Assembly (NCBI GenBank): GCA_031769625.1
Contig: JAUIMM010000126.1
Coordinates: 9,244,501 to 9,308,500 of the forward strand
Length of the DNA: 64,000 nt
Source: Taudactylus pleione
Lineage: Eukaryota; Chordata; Amphibia; Anura; Myobatrachidae
Reading direction: 5' to 3'
Shown here: positions 1-11,591 of the stretch, piece after piece
Position numbering within the stretch: the stretch's first letter is position 1
How the letters are laid out: each line of letters opens with the position of its first letter
Position numbers and translations under genes: made by a program
Notes under the pieces: model-generated
The model's input: only the letters and a program-made list of their open reading frames with translations
The model's database searches: none
Told to the model about the DNA's origin: nothing

Positions 1-728
1 GGGACGAGTTAATACTCTGTGAGGATGAGGATGTACACAACACTGAAGAGGGTGAGGAATCGGTGGATGAGGATGAGGACGACATCTTGCCTCCGTAGAG
101 CCAGTTTGTGCAGGGACAGATTAATTGCCAGCTTGTTTTGTGGGGGCCCAAACGAACCAATAATTTCAGCCACAGTCGTGTGGCAGACCCTGGCGCTGAA
201 ATGATTGGTTTGTTAAAGTGTGCATGTCCTGTTTATACAACATAAGGGTGGGTGGGAGGGCCCAAGGACAATTCCATCTTGCACCTCTTTTTTTTCTTTG
301 AATTATGTACTGTTTGGGGCCTAGTTTTTCAAACTGCCATCCTGTCTGCCACTGCAGTGTCACTCCTAGATGGGCCACGTGTTTGTGCCGCCCACTCGTG
401 TCGCTTAGCATAGTCATCCAACTACCTCGGTGCAACCTTTTGGACATAAAAACACTATTGTGAGGTGTTCAGAATAGACTGGAAATGAGTGGAAATTAAG
501 TTTTTTGAGGTTAATAATAGCATAGGAGCAGAAAAATCAACACATTCTGTGATTTTAGCTGTTTTTATGCTTTTTTTAAAAAAAAAATACAGATCCAAAA
601 CACAAAACCCAGAACCCAAAACACCGAAGGGTGGTTTTGGCAAAACCAATCCAGATCCAAAACACGAAGAAAGATCCAGGTCCAAAACCAAAACACAAAA
701 CACGAAAAGTGGCCAGTGCACACCCCTA
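1..728 (+). mobile_element. hAT transposon copy A, 3' end only
   Basis: The sequence matches the 3' ends of copies B and C further along: the last codons of the transposase, a ~350-bp 3' UTR, then a subterminal zone rich in the motif AAAACAC and the terminus GTGCACACCCCTA ending at 728. The left part lies outside the window, so its TSD cannot be checked; ataataac (729-736) would be the right-hand copy. It is the third member of one family within 15 kb. Confidence 0.85.
3..98 (+). CDS. hAT transposase, last 31 codons (cut by window edge)
   Basis: This frame reads into the stop TAG at 96-98 and gives the acidic tail DELILCEDEDVHNTEEGEES followed by more Asp/Glu and ILPP. The same tail ends the transposase of copies B and C. 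It lies after the hATC dimerisation domain in those copies. Whether the upstream gene is intact cannot be seen. Confidence 0.6.
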   Translation, partial: DELILCEDEDVHNTEEGEESVDEDEDDILPP

Positions 729-819
729 ATAATAACAAATACATCTGATTAACAAGAAAACATTCACTTTTATAAGTCTATTGAAAACAGTCTAGAAATC
801 AAAATACCCATGCTGTCAT

Positions 820-1860
820 TTTAGTATCACTGTTGAGTAAAAACCATACTGCTACCACATACATCACGCACAGTAATCTCATACCCCTACCATATAATAT
901 GTCACGCACATCTCATAGCCCCCAAATAACATTTTACACACAGTAATCTCATACTATAACCCTCATATAACACCTCAAACACAGCAATCTCATATCTCCC
1001 ATTATCACTTCACACATCTCATACCGTAACACCGCACACACAGTAATCTCATATCTCCAATAAACACTTTACACACAAAAATCTCATACCTCCATATAAC
1101 ACTTGACACACAGTAATCTCATATTCCCCCGTATAACACTTGACACACAGTAATATCACTCCCCCATATAACGCCTCACGCAGAATAATGTCACCCTCAT
1201 ATAATATAACACCTCACACACAGTAACCTCATATCCCATATATAATATCTCACTCACGATAATCTCACCCCCCATATAACACCTCACACAGATGAATCTC
1301 ACTCTCCCATATAACACCACCTCACACACACAACAATCTCATATCTCCCATATAACACATCACACACAACAATCTCATATCCCCTATACAACACATCACC
1401 AGTGGCGGATTTTGCCTGGGGGCTGTGAGGCTGCAGCCCCCCCAGTAAAATCCACCACCTCAGTGTAGTCAGTGTAGTCCGTGACTACACTGACTACACT
1501 GTGTGACTGACAGTGGCCGGGATCCGGCCAGGAGGAGCTGAAGCTACGGGTGAGTGATTGCACCCTCCCTGCTCCCTCTCGTTTTCAGCGGCGGAAACCC
1601 CCCTCATCTAAGAGGGTAGGAGCCGCAGCTGCACATCACACACAGTAGTCCGATGCACCCCATATAACACATAACATACAGTAATCTCATAACCCTCCCA
1701 TATGTGACATCACACTCAGTAATCTCATACTACCTTTATAACATTTCACACACAATAATCTCATAACTCCCCCCCTCTATAACACATCATACACAGTAAT
1801 CTCATACTTCATATTATATTTTATGCAAAGTGTTCTCAGACCTACATATAACACACAGTA
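820..1860. repeat. AC-rich minisatellite, ~35-bp degenerate units
   Basis: Units of the form ACACAGTAATCTCATAC followed by a C-run and ATATAACACCTCAC recur some 25 times with much variation in length. The array is split by the hAT MITE at 1400-1631 and resumes after it. No coding potential is seen. Confidence 0.8.
1400..1631. mobile_element. 232-bp hAT-type MITE inside the minisatellite
   Basis: It starts CAGTGGCGG and ends CCGCAGCTG, loosely inverted ends of hAT type. It is flanked by an exact 8-bp duplication cacatcac (1392-1399 and 1632-1639). Since the host minisatellite contains similar words, the TSD alone is weak, but the GC-rich insert clearly interrupts the array. A perfect 19-bp hairpin with a 3-nt loop lies at 1461-1501. 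Confidence 0.6.
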
Positions 1861-1913
1861 GATGTATGCAGCATCAGATTTCTGTGCTGGGATGATGCCT
1901 GACATGCCAGTAA

Positions 1914-2616
1914 TACCCCTTTTACACCAACCGAATAACCCGGGTTATTGCCGGGTCGACCCGGGTCGATGCTCTGTGTGAACGGCTCCCAGAAAAATTT
2001 CCCGGGTTGATTTACCCGGGAATCTTACTCGGGTTGAGAGCAGGGTTGAACACGGGTTGTTCCCGTGTCATGCGGCAGTGTGAACGGGTGCTACCCTGCT
2101 TATTTGACCCGGCTAGCTCTGAAAGATGCTGATTGGAGCTTCTGGGGCACTGGCAGATGATTTAATTTGTCAGTGCCCTGCAGAGAGATGCACATGAAGC
2201 CATCGCTTGCCTGCCTAACCTCCTGCACCACAGCAGCCTGACCAGCAGCCACAAAAGCAGGCAGGCACACAGCCTGCCATAGCCAGAACTGCAGCCTGCA
2301 CCACAGCCTGACCAGCAGCCACAAACGCAGGCTGATACACAGCCCGCCACAGCCAGAACAGCAACCTGTAGCAATGCTGTAAGCAGTCCCCACCCCTCTC
2401 TTTTGTGATCATCTTTGTCAGACCTTAAAACAGACCATTTTTAATGACTTCTATAGAGAAAAGCAGGGATTGCCCGGGTTCAGTGTGAACGGGACAAACC
2501 CGGGAATAAGCCGGGTCAAATTGCAGTGTAAACGGGGTCTGAAGCCGAGTTCGACCCGGGATTGACCAGTGTACAAATTCCAGGGTCGGACCCGGGATTT
2601 TGGTGTAAAAGGGGTA
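1914..2616 (+). mobile_element. CCCGGG-rich MITE, copy 1
   Basis: Terminal inverted repeats TACCCCTTTTACACC bound a 703-bp element with TAA on both sides (1911-1913, 2617-2619). A 3-bp TAA duplication fits PIF/Harbinger, so that superfamily is the best guess. The outer thirds are dense in CCCGGG words; the centre has a ~60-bp internal repeat of GCAGCCACAAA type. No real ORF. Confidence 0.65.
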
Positions 2617-2673
2617 TAACTAGAGCCCTAGAGCAGATATTATTGCTAGACTTGGGTGTTGGACTCACAGTAA

Positions 2674-3354
2674 TACCCCATTTACACCAAAATCACCGGT
2701 CCGACCCTGGAATTTGAACACTGGTCGATCCCGGGTCGAACTCGGCTTCAGACCCCGTTTACACTGCAACTCAACCCGGGTTATTCCTGGGTTTGCCCCG
2801 TTTACACTGAACCTGGGTAATCCCTGCTTTTCCCTATAGATGTCATTAAAAATGGTCTTTTTTAAGGGCTGACAAAGGTGAGGTAACAAAAGGCTACAAA
2901 AGAGAGGGGTGAGGACTGCTTACAGCATTGCAGCAATGATGGCAGACGGAGCACATGTGTGGCTGTGGTGCAGGCTGCAGTTCTGACTGTGGCAGGCTGT
3001 GTATCAGCCTGCGTTTTGTGGCAGTTGGTCAGGCTGTGGTGCAGGAGGTTAGGCAGGCAAGTGATGGCTGTGTGTGCGTCTCTCTGCAGGGCACTGACAA
3101 ATGACATCATCTACCTGCGCCCCAGAAGCTCCAATCAACAAATAGCAGAATGTAGCCGGGTCAAATAATCCGGGTAGCACCCGTTCACACTGCCGCATGA
3201 GCCGGGAACAACCCGTTTTCAACCCTGCTCTCAACCCGAGTAAGATTGCTGGGTAAATCGTACCAGGTTATTTTTCTGGGAGCCGTTCACACAGAGCCTC
3301 GACCCGGATCGACCCGGCAATAACCCGGGATATTCGGTTGGTGTAAAAGGGGTA
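2674..3354 (-). mobile_element. CCCGGG-rich MITE, copy 2 (inverted)
   Basis: This is the same family as the element at 1914-2616 but in reverse orientation, 57 bp away. Its right end carries the sequence found at the left end of copy 1 and vice versa. The flanks are TAA on the left and TTA on the right, so the TSD is imperfect. Confidence 0.65.
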
Positions 3355-3357
3355 TTA

Positions 3358-5187
3358 CCTGGCTGTAAAAGCCTGTGGAGGATAGTCTGCCCTACAGTCA
3401 CTGACAGTGGTGGAGTCTCGCCTCTGAGACACAGAGCCCCTCCCAGCAGTTGCATTCAGGTCTGTCTCAGCGCATATGTTGGGCAGAGGCCTGGCAGTGA
3501 GGGTGGGTCACAGGGAGGTTGTTAATAGCTGCAGATTCGAGTGGCTGCCACTAGCGCCATGTAGAAATAAAATGTCTCTTAGAGAGACATCCTTCATTGT
3601 TTTGCTAGGCGGCCTCAGGGGAGCCCTCCAGGTGCTTATGCCCTATGCAGCTGCCTAAAGCTGCCTAATGGTAGCACCGTCCCTTATGTTAACAGTTTAA
3701 TAGTATTGTGTTGTTAAAGGTACAATGCATAGAAAATGCATTAAAAAGCTTTGGTAAAGCACAAGTTTTTTTTGTGTGGTTTCGCTCATTGCGTAAGTGT
3801 CAACATGTACTAAAACCATTTATCGAGAAGTTGCATCACTCATTTTGCAATAATGCAGTGTGGTAATGTACCTTTTTACAGCTCGTGTAGCAGCTATCGT
3901 AAGTTGCTGCCTGTGATTTGTTTTCTATTTCTTATTACAATGAACATAATAGAAAGAGGAGTCCTTTGGATGTTGCCACAAACTCTTGAGCATTGACTTA
4001 ATAGACCGCTTGAGCATAACTCTTGAGTTAATAGACCTCCCCTCCAGGAGTTCCATAGGCTAGCTTCATGAAGTTGGGGGTGACTGACTTAATAATACAA
4101 AAAAATCCCAAACAAACAAAAAAGGTTTTATAAGTACAGTAGTAACAGCGGCTAATTGTAACATGTTTAAGTAGGAAAGATGACAGTGGTTGTGGTTCAG
4201 TGGTGGACGCAGTGCCAATGTTTGCGCAGTTGAGTGATTATTTGCAATTGCGCATAAGCAAAAAGTCCTGGAATCTCCAAAGGCACATTCGTCACCCTGT
4301 GTATTTGGCTACGCACACTGTTACATACGGAATCGTAGGCATTAGAGCTAGCTGCACAAGACCATGGGTGCTCCTGGGAGGTGGGCTGATGTTAACGCAA
4401 AACAAGGCTTTCTCATGGGCGTATAGTGTGAGTGTGCCAGTGAACGCCAGTGTAGGTGTGCCAGTGAACGCGTCTGTGTTCTCAAACGCAGATCCACAAC
4501 AACAGAGGCCATGTTTTGGAGGATTTTCAGAAGGAGATACTGCTCTTTTGGTGGTGGAAGTGATGGTGCGCCAATGGTGCACTGTCCATCTTCATTGAAA
4601 GTACTGTAAATACTGCTGTTTGCAGTCCTTGCAGTGGTCATAGCTCAGTATTGTGCGCCTTTTATAAATTTGTTCAGTGTAAACCAATAAAAAAACTGAT
4701 GCTGTGATTAACATACAGTATATTAATGTATACAGTACTAACAGTTCTGTGAAAGCCATCTGTGTAAGCTTGCTACATAAAGTAAATTAGATAATAACGA
4801 TGATTTGCCACATAAAATAAATTGGATAATAATAGGATATTTCAAAGTTAGTAATAACAATAAAACAATTGTAAATGAGCCGGTTAACATATAATGTGCC
4901 TCTGCAGTAATAACAATTATGTGACAGCCTCCATGCCAGTAAATTTGTAAAACCTCTGAATAGCCCACAACTCGTCTACATGCATAACGGCACCAGTGTC
5001 AAAGCTAGGGAGGAGCGAATGGTGATCCAGGTGACAGATGCAGATGGGGCGCAGGGAGGAGTGTTTGATGGGCACACCAGAATGCAAGAGTGTACCCCAT
5101 ACTGCCTGAGTTTCACGCCCCTCAGATTCCGCAGATCTGGCCCTGCCCTTTCATGTCATGCAACGCTGGCCCACATATTTATTTATA
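3358..5187. other. Spacer without recognised genes
   Basis: The stretch at about 3440-3690 ends in GGTAGCACCGTCCCT and may be the end of an old hAT MITE. At 4200-4600 open frames exist on both strands, but they show no recognisable domain and sit in GTG-rich sequence with a small direct repeat (GTGCCAGTGAACG). The rest, up to the hAT copy B target site, is AT-rich and shows nothing. Confidence 0.4.
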
Positions 5188-5209
5188 GTATATACTAGGG
5201 GTGTGTACC

Positions 5210-5345
5210 GGCCACTTTTCGTGTTTTGGTTTTGGATCTGGATCTTTCTTCGTGTTTTGGTTCTGGATTGGTTTTGCCAAAACCACTCTTCCGTGTTTTG
5301 GGTTCTGGGTTTTGTGTTTTGGATCTGTATCTTTTTTAAAAAAAG
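5210..5345 (-). repeat. Subterminal AAAACAC-type motif cluster, 3' end of copy B
   Basis: Within ~130 bp of the terminus the words CAAAACAC and GATCCAAAAC recur about eight times. The same cluster is at 590-710 in copy A and 14585-14705 in copy C. hAT transposases such as Ac bind clustered short subterminal motifs, so these are probably transposase-binding sites; that role is inferred. Confidence 0.55.
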
Positions 5346-5795
5346 AATAAAAACAGCTAAAATCACAGAATGTGTTGGTTTTTCTGCTCCTATGCTATTA
5401 TTAACCGCAATAACCTTAATTTCCACTAATTTCCAGTCTATTCTGAACACCTCACAATAGTGTTTTTATGTCCAAAAGGCTATGCTAAGCGACACGAGTG
5501 GGCGGCACAAACACGTGGCCCATCTAGGAGTGGCACTGCAGTGGCAGACAGGATGGCAGTTTGAAAAACTAGGCCCCAAACAGTACATAATGCAAAGAAA
5601 AAAAAGAGGTGCAAGATGGAATTATCCTTGGGACCCTCCCACCCACCCTTATGTTGTATAAACAGGACATGCACACTTTAACAAACCAATCATTTCAGCG
5701 CCAGGGTCTGCCACACGACTGTGGCTGAAATGATTGGTTCGTTTGGGCCCCCACAAAACAAGCTGGCAATTAATCTGTCCCTGCACAAACTGGCT

Positions 5796-8700
5796 CTACG
5801 GAGGCAAGATGTTGTCCTCATCCTCCTCATCCACCGATTCCTCACCCTCTTCAGTATTGTGTACATCCTCATCCTCACAGACTATTAACTCGTCCCCACT
5901 GGAATCCACCACCACAGGTCCCTCTGTATGTTCTGGAGGCTGGTCTCCCTGGAAGAGTTGGTAATTCATGTTTATGAACATCATCTCCACATTTTGTGGA
6001 AGCAACCTCCTACGCCTTTCGCTGACAAGGTTCCCAGCTGCACTAAACAATCTTTCAGAGTACACACTGGAGGGGGGGCAACTCAGGTAAAATAGAGCCA
6101 GTTTGTACAGGGGCCTCCAAATTGCCTCTTTTTCCTGCCAGTACAGGTACGGACTGTCTGACATGCCTACTTGGATGCTGTCACCGATGTAATCCTCCAC
6201 CATTCTGTCAATGGTGACAGTATCATATGCAGTGACAGTAGACATGTCAGAAATTGTTGCCAGGTCCTTCAGTCCGGACCAGATGTAGAAACTTGGTCCT
6301 GCCTGCCCTGCATCACCGCCAGAGGGTTGCTTAGGATACCTAAGTTTTTTCCTGGCAGCCCCAGTTGCGGGAGAAAATGAAGAAGAAGCTGTAGAAGTGT
6401 CACGTTCCGCTTCAGCTGACAGTGTTTTCACCAGCAGGTCTTTGCACCTCTGCAGGCTTGTGTCGGCCGGAAAGAGAGACACCACATAGGCTTTAAACCT
6501 AGGATCGAGCACGGTGGCCAAAATGTAGTGGTCTGATTTCAACAGATTGACCACCCTGGAATCCTGGCAAAGTGAATGAAGGGCTTCATCCACAAGTCCC
6601 ACATGCCGAGCGGAATCGCTCCATTTTAGCTCCTCCTTCACTTTCTCCAGCTGCTTCTGCAAAAGCCTGATGAGGGGAATGACCTGACTCAAGCTGGCAG
6701 TGTCTGAACTGACTTCACGTGTGGCAAGTTCGAAGGGCTGGAGAACCTTGCACAACACGGAAATCATTCTCCACTGCACTTGAGTCAGGTGCATGCCCCC
6801 TCCTTTGCCTATGTCATAGGTGGATGTATAGGCTTGAATGGCCTTTTGCTGCTCCTCCATCCTCTGAAGCATATAGAGGGTTGATTTCCACCGCGTCACA
6901 ACCTCTTGCTTCAGGTGATGGCGGGGCAGGTTCAAGAGTGTTTGCTGGTGCTCCAGTCTTCGGCACGCAGTCGCTGAATGGCGAAAGTGGCCATAAATTT
7001 TTCGGGCCACCCAAAGCGTCTCCTGCACGCCCCTGTCGCTTTTCAGAAAATTCTGCACCACCAAGTTTATTGTGTGAGCAAAACATGGGACGTGCTGGAA
7101 TTTGCCCAGATGTAATGCCCGCACAATACTGGTGGCATTGTCAGATATCACAAATCCCCAGGAGAGTCTAAGTGGGGTAAGCCACTGGGCGATGATTTCC
7201 CTCAGTTTCTCTAAGAGGTTGTCGGCGGTGTGCCTCTTACTGAAACCGGTGATACACAGCGTAGCCAGCCTTGGAACGAGCTGGCGTTTCTGAGATGCTG
7301 CTACTGGTGACGCTGCTGTTGTTGCTGCGTAAGGTGATACATCTACCCAGTGGGCTGTCACAGTCATATAGTCCTTAGTCTGCCCTGTTCCACTTGTCCA
7401 CATGTCCGTGGTTAAGTGGACATTGGGTACAACCGCATTTTTCAGGACACTGAGGACACTTTTTCTGACGTTTCTGTACAGTCTCGGAATCGCCTGCCTA
7501 GTGAAGTGGAATCTAGATGGGATTTGGAACCGGGGACACACTACCTCCATCAATTGTCTAAATCCCACTGCACTAATGGCAGATACCGGATGCACGTCTA
7601 ACACCAACATAGCAGTCAAGGCCTCAGTTATACGTTTTGCTTCAGGATGACTGCTGTCATACTTCATCCTCCTCGCTAAGGACTGTTGGAGGGTCAATTG
7701 TTTAGTAAAAGTAGTGGTGTTCCTACTTCCTCTCTGGGATCATGAACGACTCCCAGCAGCAGCAGCAGCAGGAGGCGTAGCAATGCAGGATCCTCCGGAG
7801 GAATCCCGGATAGGAGAGTCAGTCATGCCAATGACATGGCCTGCAGGACTACTTCCGATCCTGACTAAGGATACTAAATTGACGAGGAGGGAGTTGACGG
7901 TGTGGTTTGCAGGCGCTTGGATACAACAGGTCAACTGGATTTAGGTGTCCCTGGACTGCTTACGGTCTTAGCCAAAGTTTCTGAACTTGACAGTAACTTT
8001 TTATGAACGCGCTGCAGGTGCCGTATAAGGGAGGATGTTCCTAGGTAGTTAACGTCCCTACCCCTACTTATTTCACCTTTACATATGGTACATATGGCAA
8101 GACAGTTGTTGTCCGGATTTGGATAGAAATATTGCCAGACCAAAGAGGTGGAATGTTTGGTCTTCTGCCCAGGCATGACCGTGATGGGCTTTTTCATCCC
8201 ACGGACAACAACTGTCTCCCCCGGAGCCTGATTTAAACAAACCACATCACCATCAGAATCCTCCTCGTCAACTTCCTCCTCAGCGCCAGTTACACCAGTA
8301 TCCTCATTCTGTTGTACTTCAACAGTGACATCTTTAATTTGCATATCAGCAAGTGGACTGTGGGTGCTCCTTTCAGCACTTGCAAGGGGCGTGCAAATGG
8401 TGGAAAGAGTCACCTCTTCCCGTCCAGTGCTGGGAAGGTCAGGCATCGCAACCGCCACCACACTTGGACTCTCCTTGGGGATTTGTGATATCTACTTAGA
8501 ACACACAGTTCTTCGCTGTGCTTTTGCCAGCTTAACTCGTTTGATTTTTTTAGCGGGAGGAGGGCTTCCATCGTCATGTGAAGCTGAACCACTAGTCATG
8601 AACATAGGGAAAGACCTTAGCCGTTCCTTGCCACTCCGTGTCGTAAATGGCATATTGGCAAGTTTACGTTTCTCCTCAGATGATTTAAATGCTTTTTTCA

Positions 8701-8895
8701 AGGTCATTTTCCTGAACTTTGTCATTTGGGATTGTATGTGCCCTCTACTATGACATTGGGCATTGGCCTTGGCAGACGACGTTGATGGCATGTTATCGTC
8801 TATGTCATGACTAGTGGCAGCAGCTTCAGCCTAGGAGCAAGTGGTTCTTGATCTTTCCCTATTTTATTTTTATCAGAGAAAGTTTGGTCCTCCAT
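5796..8895 (-). pseudogene. BED-finger hAT transposase, frameshifted
   Basis: Translation would begin at the ATG at 8893-8895 (MEDQTFSDKNKIGKDQEPL). A frameshift, then an in-frame TAG at 8492, lead into a BED zinc finger near 8000-8100 (CTICKG followed by HLQRVH). Another frameshift near 7933 and a TGA at about 7737 precede the main 633-codon frame (5796-7697). That frame has the first Asp in TTDMWTS (residue 98), a second in ISDNA (186), the CFAHTINLVV motif (205-214) and a hATC dimerisation domain (about 520-582) with SVYSERLFSAAGNLVSERR. A 50-residue acidic tail ends in ILPP. At the TGA, copy C has a sense codon, so the stop is specific to this copy. The family is ZBED-like hAT; the catalytic half is unusually well preserved. 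Confidence 0.9.
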
Positions 8896-8934
8896 TTATG
8901 TTATATTGATATATACGTGCGGCTAAGGCGCACA

Positions 8935-10010
8935 CAAACACAGAAACTTATTTTTTATTTTTGTTGGAGACTAGTGCACTTTGTGGGTTACACCACCCTT
9001 TAAGAAATGAGCCAGCCGGCTCTTTACTTATGGGACACAGGCGCATCCTTTGTTGATGCACGTGCAGCTACAGCCCACACAATTCACAAAGACAGAAAAA
9101 AAAAGAAGAATTTTTTATTCTTTGTGGAGCGCACTTTGGGGGTTACACCACCTTTTAACAGACAGATGAATGCTTGGCGCTGCTGCTTTGAGGATGCACG
9201 TACAGTGCAGACAATTCACAAACACAGAAGAAAATGTTTTATTTTTGTTGGAGTGCGCTTTGGGGGTTACACCATCCTTTAACAGACAGACGCACGCTTG
9301 GCGCTGCTCCTTTGTTGATGCACGTGCAGCCACAGTGCACACAATTCACAAACACAGAAAATATTTTTTTATTTTGTTTGGAGTGCACTTTGGGGGTTAC
9401 AGCACCCTTTAACGGTCAAGCCAGCCGGCCCTATACTTATGACACAGGCGCACGCTTGGCACTACTTTGTTGATGCACGTGCGGCTACTGCGCACACAAT
9501 TCACAAACACAAAAAATTTTATTTTTTTATTTTCTTTGGAGCACCCTTTGGGGGTTACAGCACCCTTTAACGGACAAGCCAGCCGGCCCTTTACTTATGG
9601 GACACAGGTGCACGCTTGGCACTGCTCCTTTGTTGTTGCACGTGCAGCCACAGTGCACACAATTCACAAACACAGAAAATATTTTTTTATTTTGTTTTAA
9701 GTGCACTTTGGGGGTTACAACACCCTTTAACGGTCAAGCCAGCCGGCCCTTTACTTATGACACAGGCGCACGCTTGGCACTACTTTGTTGATGCACGTGC
9801 GGCTACTGCGCACACAATTCACAAACGCAAAAAAATATATTTTTTTATTTTGTTTGGAGTGCACTTTGGGGGTTACAGCACCCTTTAACGGACAAGCCAG
9901 CCGGCCCTTTACTTATGGGACACAGGTGCACGCTTGGCGCTGCTCCTTTGTTGATGCACGTGCAGCCACAGTGCACACAATTCACAAACACAGAAAAAAT
10001 ATTTTTTTAG
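8935..10010 (-). repeat. ~125-165-bp leader array of hAT copy B
   Basis: About seven units share the core CACAATTCACAAACACAGAA, a T-run, GGGGGTTACA, CCCTTTAACGG, AGCCAGCCGGCCC and GATGCACGTGC. Unit length and sequence vary, unlike the near-identical units in copy C. The units nearest the start codon (about 9050-9200) have GCTGCTGCTTTGAGGATGCA and are the best match for the array inside copy C's gene. The many short ORFs here are shadows of the repeat. Confidence 0.9.
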
Positions 10011-10079
10011 CACTTGGGGGGAGCACCCCTGATGGACAGAGCACCCCCTGGACAACACTACAGCACCCCTTTAGGACTG

Positions 10080-10556
10080 GGACACTGCACAGGACTTTGG
10101 AGTGGACATAGCCCCTATGGATAACTGACTGTACAACACAGTCCAGCCAGCCCCTATGGACTTTGGAGGAGTGGACACAGCCCCTATGGAAAACAGCAGC
10201 ACAGCACAACACAGCCAGCCCCTATGGACTTTGGAGGAGTGGACACAGCCCCTATGGACAACAGCAGCACAGCACAATACAGTCAGCCCCTATGGACTTT
10301 GGAGGAGTGGACACAGTCCCTATGGACAACAGCAGCACAGCACAACACAGCCAGCCCCTATGAACTTTGGAGGAGTGGACACAGCCCCTATGGACAACAG
10401 CAGCACAGCACAACACAGCCAGCCCCTATGGACTTTGAAGGAGTGAACACAGCCCCTATGGACAACAGCAGCACAGCACAACACAGCCAGCCCCTATGGA
10501 CTTTGAAGGAGTGAACACAGCCCCTATGGACAACAGCAGCACAGCACAACACTAGA
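10080..10556 (-). repeat. 68-bp array near the 5' end of hAT copy B
   Basis: Six units start at about 10156, 10224, 10292, 10360, 10428 and 10496, each with CCCCTATGGACTTTGGAGGA and ACAGCAGCACAGCACAACAC. Copy C keeps only about two units (11335-11480), so unit number changes between copies. Confidence 0.9.
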
Positions 10557-10648
10557 CTACACTACACTACACAGCCCAGCCAGCCCTAACTCCCATCCTC
10601 CCTCTTCACTGTCCACAGCCGAGTGAGAAAATGGCGCCGACACGGGTA

Positions 10649-10657
10649 CCTTATATG
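10649..10657 (-). promoter_or_regulatory. TATA-type box of hAT copy B
   Basis: The minus strand reads CATATAAGG about 160 bp inside the 5' terminus. At the same place copy C has TATATAAGG. GGCGCCATTTTCTCACTCGGC follows about 20 bp downstream, where a transcription start would be expected. Inferred from sequence only. Confidence 0.5.
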
Positions 10658-10778
10658 GAATCCAAAACCCGCGAGACCCGGAAGGAGGGATGATGATGTT
10701 TTGCCTTGATTTCAGATCCGTCAGGCGGGAAAAGTCGAGCCTGACTCGGATCGGCTTCGGATCGGGGGGGCTCTGGGG

Positions 10779-10805
10779 GGGTTCGGATTTCAGAAATCCG
10801 AACCC
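10779..10805. repeat. 27-bp palindrome beside the 5' TIR of copy B
   Basis: GGGTTCGGATTTC and GAAATCCGAACCC form a perfect inverted repeat around one central base, about 11 bp from the terminus. Copy C has the same palindrome at 11081-11107. Its conservation next to the end suggests a protein-binding or hairpin role in transposition. Confidence 0.7.
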
Positions 10806-10816
10806 GCTCACCTCTA

Positions 10817-11069
10817 GTATATACCCACTTTGTTAGTCCAACTGTTGGAGGTGAAGAGATTTACTATTGCTGCATTCCTTTTGTGTCATAGGTGAGTTTT
10901 ATAGTTAATAATAAATCACTGTCTCCAAGACTGTAAGGCTTAAGTTTATTTGTAGGACACAAGGCTGCACCTTCATTGGTTCACAGCAGTAAGTTGTGTT
11001 TGCCCCCCATCAATAGGAGGTCCCCTCTCATTCCTTGCTCCACTGAGAGATTTCTATTTAAATCTAAAC
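10817..11069. other. 253-bp host spacer between two head-to-head hAT copies
   Basis: This is AT-rich single-copy-looking sequence that begins with copy B's TSD and ends with copy C's. No gene or repeat is recognised. Confidence 0.7.
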
Positions 11070-11229
11070 TAGGGGTGAGCGGGTTCGGATTTCTGAAATC
11101 CGAACCCCCCCGAGCCCCCCCGATCCGAGTCCGATCCGAGTCAGGCTCGACTTTTCCCGCCTGACTCGGATCTGACATCGAGGCAAAACGTCATCATCCC
11201 GCCTTCCGAGTCTCGCGGGTTTTGGATCC

Positions 11230-11237
11230 TATATAAG
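11230..11237 (+). promoter_or_regulatory. TATA box of hAT copy C
   Basis: TATATAAG lies 160 bp inside the 5' end, followed by GGCGCCATTTTCTCACTCGGC. Transcription would start near 11260, leaving an approximately 1.5-kb repeat-filled leader before the ATG at 12766. Inferred. Confidence 0.55.
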
Positions 11238-11591
11238 GTACCCGCGTCGGCGCCATTTTCTCACTCGGCTGTGGACAGTGAAGAGGGAGGGTGGGAGTTA
11301 GTGCTGTGTAGTGTAGTGTAGTGTAGTGCTGCTGTTGTCCACTACTTCAAAGTCCATAGGGGCTGGCTGTGTTGTGCTGTGCTGCTGTTGTTAATAGGGG
11401 CTGTGTCCACTACTTCAAAGTCCATAGGGGCTGGCTGGACTGTGTTGTGCAGTCAGTTCTCCATAGGGGCTGTGTCCACTCCAAAGTCCTGTGCAGTGTC
11501 CCAGTCCTAAAGGGGTGCTGTAGTGTTGTCCAGGGGGTGCTCTGTCCATCAGGGGTGCTCCCCCCAAGTGCTAAAAAAATAATATATTTTC

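Larger units (their letters stand above)
5196..10816 (-). mobile_element. hAT transposon copy B, full length (5.6 kb)
   Basis: The ends TAGGGGTGTGTACCGG and (reverse strand) TAGAGGTGAGCGGGTT form short inverted repeats, and an exact 8-bp target duplication gtatatac flanks them (5188-5195, 10817-10824). This is diagnostic of hAT insertion. Read on the minus strand, the order is 5' terminus, 27-bp palindrome, TATA box, 68-bp array, ~160-bp array, transposase gene, 3' UTR and AAAACAC-rich subterminal zone. All cis elements are present, but the transposase is broken, so this copy could move only with help from another. Confidence 0.95.

Noticed and set aside
6719..7171. 150-codon plus-strand ORF within the hAT transposase region
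   Set aside because: It is antisense to the well-supported transposase frame and has no recognisable domain.
9000..10500. Protein-coding ORFs of 60-110 codons in the hAT leader arrays
   Set aside because: They repeat with the array period, appear on both strands and contain no domain; they are by-products of tandem repeats.
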